Of a stretch of 6,966 bases of DNA, positions 1-5,464 are shown piece by piece (the stretch's first letter is position 1; every line of letters starts with the position of its first letter). The notes beneath the pieces were generated by a model that saw only the letters and a program-made list of their open reading frames with translations, was not told the origin of the DNA and searched no databases. This stretch comes from Finegoldia magna (GTDB lineage Bacteria > Bacillota > Clostridia > Tissierellales > Peptoniphilaceae). The DNA is taken from assembly GCF_018371055.1 (NCBI RefSeq), contig NZ_JAGYZD010000077.1, forward strand, positions 1 to 6,966, given 5' to 3'. The position numbers were made by a program, and so were the translations under genes.

Positions 1-1
1 G

Positions 2-718
2 GTTTGTAAAGTCAACTTTAATTCTGGTAATGTGGACATACTGTCTGTGCCAAGAGATACTCAAATTAGATTGAATGGAAATATTCACAAAGTAAATGCG
101 GCACACGCTTATGAAGGTGCGAAGGGATCTTTAAAAGCGTTGAGAGATTTATTGGGAATAGATTTGGATTATTACGTTGAAGTTGATTTTGATAGTGTTG
201 AACATATCGTAGATGCTATGGGTGGAGTTGAAGTTGATTCACCAGTAGAAATCAATCTTCCAACAATAAAAATGCATATTCCAAAAGGAAAATCAAAACT
301 AAATGGACCTGAAGCGTTACAATATGTGAGGGCACGTCATCCATTAGGTGGATCTGATGAAGCTAGAATTGAAAATCAACATTATTTTATAAAAACATTG
401 ATGGATCAATTATTAAGTCCTGCAAATATTACGAAAATGCCTAAGATGATTGAAATATTTAAAAGAGATGTTAAGACAAATATCCCACTAGGGGATATGA
501 CTGCTTATCTTACAAAACTTCCTAACTTTTCATCTAGCAAAATACATAGCTATATACTGCCAGGAGAATACAAAGATGATGGAATTAGTTGGTATATGGC
601 GGATGAAGAACAATTACCAGAAATTGTAGACAGATTATTTGCTGAATACAAACTGGATGATCAAACCACTAATGATAATGACAGAAAAGAAGATGGGGAA
701 GAATCTCAAAATAATTAG
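2..718 (+). CDS. LytR-CpsA-Psr (LCP) family protein, 3' part
   Basis: This frame is open from the left edge, so the start, the N-terminal membrane anchor and the first part of the catalytic domain lie outside the window. The visible 238 residues match the LCP domain. There is a SVPRDT motif (visible residues 15-20), then KVNAAHAYEG (30-39), an AMGGVEVDSP segment (72-81), and LNGPEALQYVRAR (100-112) followed by DEARIENQ. The arginines of PRD, YVRAR and EARIENQ are those that bind the lipid pyrophosphate in this family. LCP enzymes act outside the membrane and transfer teichoic acid or capsular polymers from undecaprenyl carriers to peptidoglycan. Which polymer is used here cannot be told. The last 20 or so residues are an acidic, Asn/Asp/Glu-rich tail after the fold ends. 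A GTG at 32 can be read as a start, but it falls inside the conserved domain and is not the real one. fni follows after 26 bases with no terminator, so the two are probably co-transcribed. Confidence 0.93.
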   Translation, partial: VCKVNFNSGNVDILSVPRDTQIRLNGNIHKVNAAHAYEGAKGSLKALRDLLGIDLDYYVEVDFDSVEHIVDAMGGVEVDSPVEINLPTIKMHIPKGKSKLNGPEALQYVRARHPLGGSDEARIENQHYFIKTLMDQLLSPANITKMPKMIEIFKRDVKTNIPLGDMTAYLTKLPNFSSSKIHSYILPGEYKDDGISWYMADEEQLPEIVDRLFAEYKLDDQTTNDNDRKEDGEESQNN

Positions 719-731
719 CGGTTTTGTTTTT

Positions 732-737
732 GGGAGG
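732..737 (+). promoter_or_regulatory. ribosome binding site that fixes the fni start at GTG 745
   Basis: GGGAGG lies 7 bases before GTG 745. An in-frame TTG at 724 would give a longer protein, but it lies upstream of this site and has no Shine-Dalgarno sequence of its own. The short start also gives an N-terminus beginning ERKQEHI, as is usual for type 2 isomerases. Confidence 0.8.
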
Positions 738-744
738 TATTTTT

Positions 745-1755
745 GTGGAAAGAAAGCAAGAACACATTGAAAATTATTTGAAATCAGAATACAGGGGCAA
801 CAACTTATTTGATTGTGTGTATCTGGAACACACATCACTGCCTGAAATAGATTTGAATGATATCGATTTGTCGATGGAATTTAACGGCAAGAAAATCGAC
901 TATCCTTTCATGATAAACGCCATGACTGGTGGCGGAGATTCCTGCTGTGACATCAATGAGGATTTGGCTAGATTGTGCAAAACGTTCAACATTCCAATGG
1001 CAGTTGGTAGTCAAAAAATAGCTCTTGTTGAATCAGAAGCGATTGAAAGTTTCGAACTTGTACGAGAAAATTTGATAAAAAATGAAAATATCGTAATAGG
1101 AAATCTTTCTGCAAGAGAAAGCTTGGAATCAGTTGAAAAAGCAATTGAAATGATAGATGCTGATATGTTTGGCCTTCACTTAAATCCAATTCAAGAATTG
1201 ATTATGGAAGAAGGAGACAGAGAATTTTCTGGAATTAAAGATAACATCAAAAATATCGTAGAAAATGTAGATGTGCCTATAATCGTAAAAGAAGTAGGTT
1301 ACGGAATGAATAAAAAGACAATCTATGATTTATACGATCTGGGTGTTAGATACATTGATATTGCTGGTTTTGGTGGAACAAATTTTTCTGAAATAGAAGA
1401 TAATAGAAGATTCGATATGGAATTTTCTGAATTTTACTGTTGGGGAATTCCTACGGCGAAGATTTTATTGGACATGCAAGATAAACCTGACGATTTGTTT
1501 TTGATTGCAAGTGGTGGAATAAAAACAGCAATTGATATTGTAAAAGCACTAGTTATTGGGGCAGATATGACAGCGATGAGTGGCGAAGTATTATCTTATT
1601 TAATGCATGGTGGTTATGAATTTGCTAAGGAATTTTTGGATAGCTTGATTTATAAACTAAAAATGCTCATGGTAATGCTTGGGGCAAGAAATATCAGTGA
1701 ATTGAAAAATGTAAACTACAAAATATTTGGAAAATTAAAAGAAATTACAGAATAA
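745..1755 (+). CDS. fni: type 2 isopentenyl-diphosphate delta-isomerase (FMN-dependent)
   Basis: This enzyme interconverts isopentenyl and dimethylallyl diphosphate in the cytoplasm, using reduced FMN and Mg2+. The predicted protein has 336 residues, a normal length for the family. Motifs appear in the expected order: RKQEHI (3-8), the FMN-barrel segment PFMINAMTGG (54-63), AVGSQ (86-90), IVIGNLSA (116-123), HLNPIQE (145-151), EGDREF (156-161), VPIIVKEVGYGM (177-188), DIAGFGGTNF (205-214) and ASGGIKTAIDIVKAL (255-269). By family knowledge, Gln150 is the proposed proton-transfer residue and Glu151 the Mg2+ ligand. Type 2 isomerases usually accompany the mevalonate pathway, where an isomerase is required to make DMAPP. 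No other pathway gene lies in the window. The gene sits 26 bases after the LCP gene and ends at a shared hairpin terminator. Confidence 0.95.
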   Translation: MERKQEHIENYLKSEYRGNNLFDCVYLEHTSLPEIDLNDIDLSMEFNGKKIDYPFMINAMTGGGDSCCDINEDLARLCKTFNIPMAVGSQKIALVESEAIESFELVRENLIKNENIVIGNLSARESLESVEKAIEMIDADMFGLHLNPIQELIMEEGDREFSGIKDNIKNIVENVDVPIIVKEVGYGMNKKTIYDLYDLGVRYIDIAGFGGTNFSEIEDNRRFDMEFSEFYCWGIPTAKILLDMQDKPDDLFLIASGGIKTAIDIVKALVIGADMTAMSGEVLSYLMHGGYEFAKEFLDSLIYKLKMLMVMLGARNISELKNVNYKIFGKLKEITE

Positions 1756-1806
1756 AAAGAAGTCATACAAATTTGATTTTAATATCAAACTTGTATGACT
1801 TTTTTA
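1754..1806. terminator. bidirectional intrinsic terminator between fni and bioY
   Basis: A perfect 10 bp stem (AGTCATACAA at 1761-1770 with TTGTATGACT at 1791-1800) continues inward, after one A/C mismatch, as 6 bp (TTTGAT 1772-1777 with ATCAAA 1784-1789), leaving a 6-base loop. A T-run follows at 1801-1805 for rightward transcription. The A-run at 1754-1758 gives the matching U-tract for leftward transcription. The A-run includes the last two bases of the fni stop codon, and the T-run and following A include the bioY stop codon, so one element serves both convergent genes. Confidence 0.9.
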
Positions 1807-2337
1807 AATGTATTTTTCTACTCTATTCGTAACAAAACTAAAAACCAAAGCTTTTAACATATCCCCAGGTAAAAACACTATCATACCAGTGAATAATAAT
1901 TTCCACAAGTCGAATTGTTTATTAGATAATTTGAAAAATATTCCCATGTATATCACACCAAAAGCGTAAATTATAAGTGATGACACCATGAACATAATAA
2001 AAAGGTTTAATTGTGACAGGTTGCGGTCTTTGAATTTTACATAAAAAGTTTGTGCCAAAAATCCTATTACATAACCAAAACTCGGTGAAAATATTGCCTG
2101 CATTCCACCTTTTCCTCCCGCAAAAACAGGAAGACCAATAAGACCTATTACAATATACAATAAAACCGACATATTTGCGTATTTTTTGCTTAAATAATAT
2201 CCAGATGATATTGCGAACAAACTTTGTAAGGAAATAGGAACTGGAAATAATGGGATTATAATATAAGATCCAATTACTATGAGTGCACTAAACAAAGCGA
2301 TTTTTATGAGCTCTTTTGTATCTATACTTTTACTCAT
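1804..2337 (-). CDS. bioY: BioY, substrate-binding (S) component of an ECF biotin transporter
   Basis: This is a 177-residue integral membrane protein with about six hydrophobic segments. It carries the BioY signature: GLIGLPVFAGGKGG (65-78), then FSPSFGYVIGF (83-93), and PGDMLKAL (157-164) near the C-terminus. The Asp of the PGD motif belongs to the biotin-binding region of the family. BioY captures external biotin and works with the shared EcfT/EcfA/EcfA' energizing module, none of which is in this window. Its ATG overlaps the last 8 bases of the upstream barrel gene in a different frame, which points to translational coupling. There is no strong Shine-Dalgarno sequence directly before its ATG (only a GAGAG about 9 bases away), which fits coupling. 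No BirA-like operator was recognised upstream. The stop codon lies within the shared terminator. Confidence 0.93.
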   Translation of the reverse strand: MSKSIDTKELIKIALFSALIVIGSYIIIPLFPVPISLQSLFAISSGYYLSKKYANMSVLLYIVIGLIGLPVFAGGKGGMQAIFSPSFGYVIGFLAQTFYVKFKDRNLSQLNLFIMFMVSSLIIYAFGVIYMGIFFKLSNKQFDLWKLLFTGMIVFLPGDMLKALVFSFVTNRVEKYI

Positions 2338-3019
2338 CTTGTTTTTCTCTCATATCTTGTCTGTAATTTGCCATTACTTCGTGGAAAATTTCTGCTGATG
2401 TTGGGGGAGTATAACTTAAAGCATTCGCTCCAGCATTGATCGTATCGATAACATTTTGCTCATTATCACCGCCTGTTGCAATTATTGGAAATTCATATCC
2501 AACTTTTTTTCTGATTTCTTCAACTAAAAATGCAGTTTTCTTTCCACCGGATACATTTAAAATATCTGCACCAGAATTGATTTTTCCTTCGATATCATCA
2601 TATGCAGATACTATTGTAGCGACTATAGGTATGTCTAAAACTTTTTTCATCTGAACAATAGTCTCATTTTTCATTGGGGCATTTACGATTACTCCGTAAG
2701 CTCCTAACATCTCTGCTTGTAATGCCATATTTACACTTCTAATTCCAGATGTAATTCCGCCACCTACTCCGGCAAAAACTGGAAGACTTGAAGACATTAT
2801 AATAGCATTTGTGATTGATAATGTTGGTGTGAAAGGATATACTGCCATTATGGCGTGGCCATTTGTATTATTTATTATTGCAATGTCTGTTGTGAAGACA
2901 AGAGTTTTTATTCTTTTTCCTAAAACTGTTATGCCAGATGCTTTGTACATTGATTCTGGAATATGTACCATTCTGTGTCTCAAATTAGATTTTACTTCTG
3001 GTATAAATTTCTTTTCCAT
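2330..3019 (-). CDS. conserved TIM-barrel protein of unknown function
   Basis: The predicted protein has 229 residues, is soluble, and has no signal peptide or membrane segment. It reads as a (beta/alpha)8 barrel: repeated short hydrophobic strands (DIAIINN 45-51, HAIMAVYPF 55-63, PVFAGVGGG 80-88, AYGVIVNAP 107-115, PIVATIV 131-137, ADILNVSGG 151-159, FPIIATGG 177-184, ANALSYTPP 198-206) alternate with helices. The late IIATGG and GANALSYTPP segments resemble the phosphate-binding end of HisA/NanE/ThiE-type barrels. From memory, close relatives in Firmicutes carry vague labels such as hydrolase or beta/alpha-barrel protein, so I assign no reaction. The ATG at 3019 is chosen because AAGGAGG precedes it by 6 bases. 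A longer in-frame extension to 3085 would run through the promoter and lacks a ribosome binding site. The gene overlaps bioY by 8 bases and is its probable co-transcribed partner. Confidence 0.8.
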   Translation of the reverse strand: MEKKFIPEVKSNLRHRMVHIPESMYKASGITVLGKRIKTLVFTTDIAIINNTNGHAIMAVYPFTPTLSITNAIIMSSSLPVFAGVGGGITSGIRSVNMALQAEMLGAYGVIVNAPMKNETIVQMKKVLDIPIVATIVSAYDDIEGKINSGADILNVSGGKKTAFLVEEIRKKVGYEFPIIATGGDNEQNVIDTINAGANALSYTPPTSAEIFHEVMANYRQDMREKQDE

Positions 3020-3025
3020 AAGATG

Positions 3026-3032
3026 CCTCCTT
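3026..3032 (-). promoter_or_regulatory. ribosome binding site fixing the barrel-gene start at 3019
   Basis: On the minus strand AAGGAGG lies 6 bases before the ATG at 3019-3017. This strong site supports the 229-residue product over the longer in-frame reading that starts at 3085. Confidence 0.85.
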
Positions 3033-3052
3033 AAAATGAATTTCATATTTAT

Positions 3053-3080
3053 ATTATAATAGATAAAACCATTATGGCAA
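3053..3080 (-). promoter_or_regulatory. sigma-A-type promoter for the barrel gene and bioY
   Basis: On the minus strand a perfect -10 TATAAT (3058-3053) is preceded, after a 16-base spacer, by TTGCCA (3080-3075), which matches the -35 consensus at 5 of 6 positions. Transcription would begin near 3046, leaving a leader of about 25 bases before the AAGGAGG and ATG. That is too short for a riboswitch. Confidence 0.75.
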
Positions 3081-3113
3081 ATCAAAAAAAGTAAAAAATA
3101 TTTTGGAAATTTG

Positions 3114-3142
3114 TTGTAAATGTTAAAAGATTATGGTAATAT
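3114..3142 (+). promoter_or_regulatory. promoter of the rpsF-ssb-rpsR operon
   Basis: A -35-like TTGTAA (3114-3119) is followed by a 17-base spacer and TAATAT (3137-3142). A TG one base upstream of the -10 makes it an extended -10 element (TGGTAATAT). Transcription would begin near 3149, giving a leader of about 50 bases. The divergent leftward promoter lies roughly 35 bases away. Confidence 0.65.
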
Positions 3143-3154
3143 ATATAGGTAAAT

Positions 3155-3194
3155 CCTTGCTCCGGATAGGGGCCAAATAGACCACAAGGAGGTG
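3155..3194 (+). promoter_or_regulatory. candidate S6:S18 ribosomal-protein leader of rpsF
   Basis: The rpsF leader is short and G/C-rich against an AT-rich background. Its ends can pair: CCTTG at 3155-3159 with CAAGG at 3185-3189. The 3' arm overlaps the Shine-Dalgarno sequence AAGGAGGTG (3186-3194), so pairing would hide the ribosome binding site. An alternative inner hairpin is GCTCC (3159-3163) with GGGGC (3169-3173) around a GGATA loop. An unpaired CCG is available at 3162-3164. It is established that many bacteria control rpsF operons through an mRNA leader bound by the S6-S18 complex, with a CCG element mimicking the 16S rRNA site. Position, size, CCG and occluded ribosome binding site all fit that class. 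I cannot run a covariance model, so assignment to the class is inference. Confidence 0.6.
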
Positions 3195-3198
3195 TCAT

Positions 3199-3486
3199 AT
3201 GAATAAATATGAATTAGTGCTAATCTTTAAGCCAGAATTATCAGAAGAAGACAGAAATACTGTATTCTCAAGAATTCAACAAGTAATTGACGAAAATGGT
3301 AAACTTGAAGAAGTTCACGATTGGGGAAAAAGAAAATTAGCTTATGAAATTAACTACATCAAAGAAGGATACTATTATATTGTAAACTTCGATTTAGATC
3401 CACAATTTGTTAAGGAAATCGAAAGAAGATGTAGATTATTCGACCAAATCATTAGATACATGGTTGTTAGAGTTGACGAACAATAA
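3199..3486 (+). CDS. rpsF: 30S ribosomal protein S6
   Basis: This 95-residue protein has the normal bacterial S6 length and pattern: [17 protein letters not shown] at the start, the [19 protein letters not shown] segment at about 42-60, and [14 protein letters not shown] at the C-terminus. S6 binds S18, and the pair occupies the platform of the 30S subunit on 16S rRNA. The ATG is preceded by AAGGAGGTG. It is the first gene of the rpsF-ssb-rpsR operon, with ssb 20 bases downstream. It lacks the long acidic C-terminal extension found in some proteobacterial S6 proteins. Confidence 0.97.
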
Positions 3487-3492
3487 TCGTAA

Positions 3493-3499
3493 GAGGAGG
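3493..3499 (+). promoter_or_regulatory. ribosome binding site supporting the TTG start of ssb
   Basis: GAGGAGG ends 7 bases before TTG 3507, a normal spacing. An out-of-frame ATG at 3502 sits only 2 bases from the GGAGG core and reads one codon before a TGA at 3508-3510. The TTG frame gives the exact conserved SSB N-terminus. Confidence 0.75.
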
Positions 3500-3506
3500 A
3501 AATGTT

Positions 3507-4019
3507 TTGAATAATGTTAGTTTGATGGGTAGATTGACAAGAGACCCTGAAGTGAGATATTCAGCGAATACTCAATTAGCTAACGCTAGATTTAGTGTTG
3601 CTGTAGATAGAAGATTATCTAAAGAAAAAAGAATGGAAGCTGAAAACAACAATCAACCAACTGCGGATTTTATCAATTGCGTTGCTTTTGGAAGGACTGC
3701 AGAAGTTATTGGACAATATTTCCATAAAGGAAATAGAATTGCGATTACAGGCCACATTCAAACGGGATCTTATGAAAACCAACAAGGACAAAGAATTTAT
3801 ACAACTGATGTAATTGTCGATCAATTTGATTTTGTTGAATCAAGTAATTCACAACCAAATTCAGGTAACTATCAAGGTTACAACAATAACCAATCATTCA
3901 ACAATAATTCTTTCCAAAACAATAATTTCCAAAATTCAAACGATATTCATAAGAGTAATGACGATTTCGGAATGGGAGACAATGCAGTTCCGACTGATAT
4001 TGACGAACTTCCATTCTAA
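3507..4019 (+). CDS. ssb: single-stranded DNA-binding protein SSB
   Basis: This 170-residue SSB protects single-stranded DNA and recruits partner proteins during replication, repair and recombination. The OB-fold covers about residues 1-110: [17 protein letters not shown] at the start, [31 protein letters not shown] in the middle, and [17 protein letters not shown] at its end. A low-complexity linker rich in Asn, Gln, Ser and Phe follows (about 112-147), with the repeated unit NNN-x-SF/NF. It ends in the acidic tip DIDELPF, the conserved docking peptide for SSB-interacting proteins. The start is TTG, chosen because it sits 7 bases after GAGGAGG and begins the conserved N-terminus. The next gene, rpsR, starts 20 bases downstream, and placement between rpsF and rpsR is the classic arrangement. 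Confidence 0.97.
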   Translation: MNNVSLMGRLTRDPEVRYSANTQLANARFSVAVDRRLSKEKRMEAENNNQPTADFINCVAFGRTAEVIGQYFHKGNRIAITGHIQTGSYENQQGQRIYTTDVIVDQFDFVESSNSQPNSGNYQGYNNNQSFNNNSFQNNNFQNSNDIHKSNDDFGMGDNAVPTDIDELPF

Positions 4020-4039
4020 TAGTAGGAGGTTTTAAAGAT

Positions 4040-4264
4040 ATGCAAAGAAGATTTAGACCTAGAAAAAAGATAGATCCATTCCAAAAGGATAAAACAAAAG
4101 TTATTGATTATAAAGATGTAAATATGCTTAAAAACTATATCAGCGAAAGAGGTAAGATTTTACCAAGAAGAGTAACTGGATTAAACGCAAAACATCAAAG
4201 ACAAATAACTGATGCTATCAAAAAAGCTAGACAAGTTGCACTATTACCATACAGTGCTGAATAA
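4040..4264 (+). CDS. rpsR: 30S ribosomal protein S18 (cysteine-free form)
   Basis: This 74-residue, very basic protein has the S18 core [23 protein letters not shown] (about 23-45) followed by [28 protein letters not shown]18 binds S6 and 16S rRNA on the 30S platform. An AGGAGG at 4024-4029 lies 10 bases before the ATG. There is no cysteine in the protein, so the zinc-ribbon-like cysteines seen near the N-terminus of some S18 proteins are absent and this is the zinc-independent type. It is the last gene of the operon, with an intrinsic terminator about 10 bases after the stop codon. No rplI gene follows, as is common in Firmicutes. Confidence 0.97.
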   Translation: MQRRFRPRKKIDPFQKDKTKVIDYKDVNMLKNYISERGKILPRRVTGLNAKHQRQITDAIKKARQVALLPYSAE

Positions 4265-4273
4265 GACAAAATT

Positions 4274-4299
4274 AAGCTACCTTGATGGTAGCTTTTTTT
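4274..4299 (+). terminator. intrinsic terminator of rpsF-ssb-rpsR
   Basis: A perfect 8 bp stem (AAGCTACC at 4274-4281 with GGTAGCTT at 4287-4294) closes a 5-base TTGAT loop and runs into seven T residues (4293-4299). It is a strong rho-independent terminator, placed 9 bases after the rpsR stop and only 18 bases before the next start codon. Confidence 0.93.
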
Positions 4300-4317
4300 A
4301 CATATAAGGAGATATAA

Positions 4318-5379
4318 ATGAGTTTAAAAATCGAAAAAACAACAACACCAAAACAAAAATACTCTGATAGTGAAGAATTGGGATTTGGAAAAATATTTAC
4401 AGATCACATGTTAGTAATAGATTATGACAAAGAAAATGGTTGGCACGATGAAAGGATAATTCCATATCAAAATATTTGTCTTGATCCTTCTTCTATGGTC
4501 TTTCATTATGGACAAACTGTTTTTGAAGGGATGAAAGCTTATAAAAATGACGGCAAAGTATATTTGTTTAGACCATTAGAAAATTTAAAAAGATTAAATA
4601 AAAGCAATGATAGATTGTGTATTCCACAAATCGATGAAGAAAAAGTTTTGAAATATTTGTACAAATTTGTCGATTTGGAAAGAGATTGGATACCTGAAGA
4701 AGAAGGTTGCTCATTGTATATCAGACCTTTTATCATTGCAACTGATGCACAATTAGGAGTAAAGGTTAGTAATGAATACAAACTTATCATAATAGCTTCT
4801 CCAAGCGGATCTTATTATAAAAATGGTTTGAGCCCTGTTAGTATTTATGTAGAAAAAGATTATGTGAGAGCTGTAAGAGGCGGAATGGGAATGGCAAAAA
4901 CTGGTGGAAATTATGCTGCTAGTATGAAAAGCCAAGATATTGCTCACGATAGGGGTTATTCACAAGTTTTATGGCTAGACGGTGTGGAAAGAAAATACAT
5001 CGAAGAAGTAGGTGCGATGAATATATTCTTTGTGCTAAAAGACAAAGTTATAACGCCAATGATTAACGGAAGTATTTTGGAAGGAATAACTAGAAAATCT
5101 GTTATCGAATTACTAAGATACGAAGGTATGGAAGTTTCAGAAGAAAGAATTTCTATTGACGATATCAAAGATTATTACAAAAATGGAGAGCTTCTAGAAA
5201 TATTTGGAACCGGAACTGCAGCTGTTATCAGTCCAGTTGGAAAGCTATTGTATGATGAATATGAAATGATTATTAACGATGGTCAAATCGGAAAAACTAG
5301 CCTTCACGTTTATGAAACATTAACTAATTTACAATTTGGAAAGATTGAAGATAACTTTAATTGGAGAGTTGAGATTTAA
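4318..5379 (+). CDS. ilvE: branched-chain amino acid aminotransferase
   Basis: This PLP enzyme exchanges amino groups between leucine, isoleucine or valine and 2-oxoglutarate, in the cytoplasm. At 353 residues it belongs to the longer, eukaryote-like BCAT subgroup of fold-type IV rather than the roughly 300-residue E. coli type. Visible motifs are HYGQTVFEGMKAYK (63-76), FRPLENLKRLNKS (84-96), SLYIRPFIIAT (132-142), AKTGGNYAAS (193-202) with Lys194 as the PLP Schiff-base lysine, EVGAMNIFF (230-238) with Glu230 expected to bind the pyridine nitrogen, NGSILEGITR (250-259) and FGTGTAAVISPVG (296-308). AAGGAG (4306-4311) precedes the ATG by 6 bases. The start follows the rpsR terminator so closely that no leader, T-box or obvious promoter fits between them. 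The gene may serve synthesis or breakdown of branched-chain amino acids; the neighbours do not decide this. Confidence 0.95.
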   Translation: MSLKIEKTTTPKQKYSDSEELGFGKIFTDHMLVIDYDKENGWHDERIIPYQNICLDPSSMVFHYGQTVFEGMKAYKNDGKVYLFRPLENLKRLNKSNDRLCIPQIDEEKVLKYLYKFVDLERDWIPEEEGCSLYIRPFIIATDAQLGVKVSNEYKLIIIASPSGSYYKNGLSPVSIYVEKDYVRAVRGGMGMAKTGGNYAASMKSQDIAHDRGYSQVLWLDGVERKYIEEVGAMNIFFVLKDKVITPMINGSILEGITRKSVIELLRYEGMEVSEERISIDDIKDYYKNGELLEIFGTGTAAVISPVGKLLYDEYEMIINDGQIGKTSLHVYETLTNLQFGKIEDNFNWRVEI

Positions 5380-5420
5380 ACGATAAAAGTCATTTTCCGA
5401 ATAATTTTATCTTGTATTTA

Positions 5421-5429
5421 TGGTATAAT
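5421..5429 (+). promoter_or_regulatory. extended -10 promoter for the nucleotide-sugar dehydratase gene
   Basis: TGGTATAAT is a perfect extended -10 element (TGn plus TATAAT at 5424-5429). No good -35 is seen at 16-18 bases upstream, which extended -10 promoters tolerate. Transcription would begin near 5436, about 30 bases before the ATG. AGAGGAG (5453-5459) lies 5 bases before that ATG. Confidence 0.7.
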
Positions 5430-5464
5430 GAATACGATAAGTAATATTTGTCAGAGGAGTTAAA

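Noticed and set aside
32..718. Reading the LCP gene as a complete gene starting at GTG 32
   Set aside because: The frame is open to the left edge and residues before 32 continue the conserved domain. The start would fall inside the fold, three residues before SVPRDT, and no ribosome binding site precedes it.
635..838. Small minus-strand ORF across the LCP/fni junction
   Set aside because: It is antisense to two well-supported genes, its composition is what reversed AT-rich coding sequence gives, and it has no ribosome binding site or recognisable domain.
3059..3150. BirA operator between the divergent promoters
   Set aside because: Some half-site-like strings occur (TTGTTG, TGTTAA), but there is no spaced inverted repeat resembling a known BirA operator.
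3814..4035. Plus-strand ORF of 73 codons inside ssb
   Set aside because: It is a frame-shifted reading of the repetitive Asn/Gln linker of ssb. The repeat itself keeps the other frame open.
4539..5168. Three minus-strand ORFs inside ilvE
   Set aside because: They are shadows of the aminotransferase coding strand. None has family motifs or a plausible ribosome binding site.
5382..5411. Inverted repeat GATAAAA/TTTTATC after ilvE as a terminator
   Set aside because: The stem is 7 bp, has only one G:C pair, encloses a 16-base loop and is not followed by a clean T-run, so it would be a very weak terminator.
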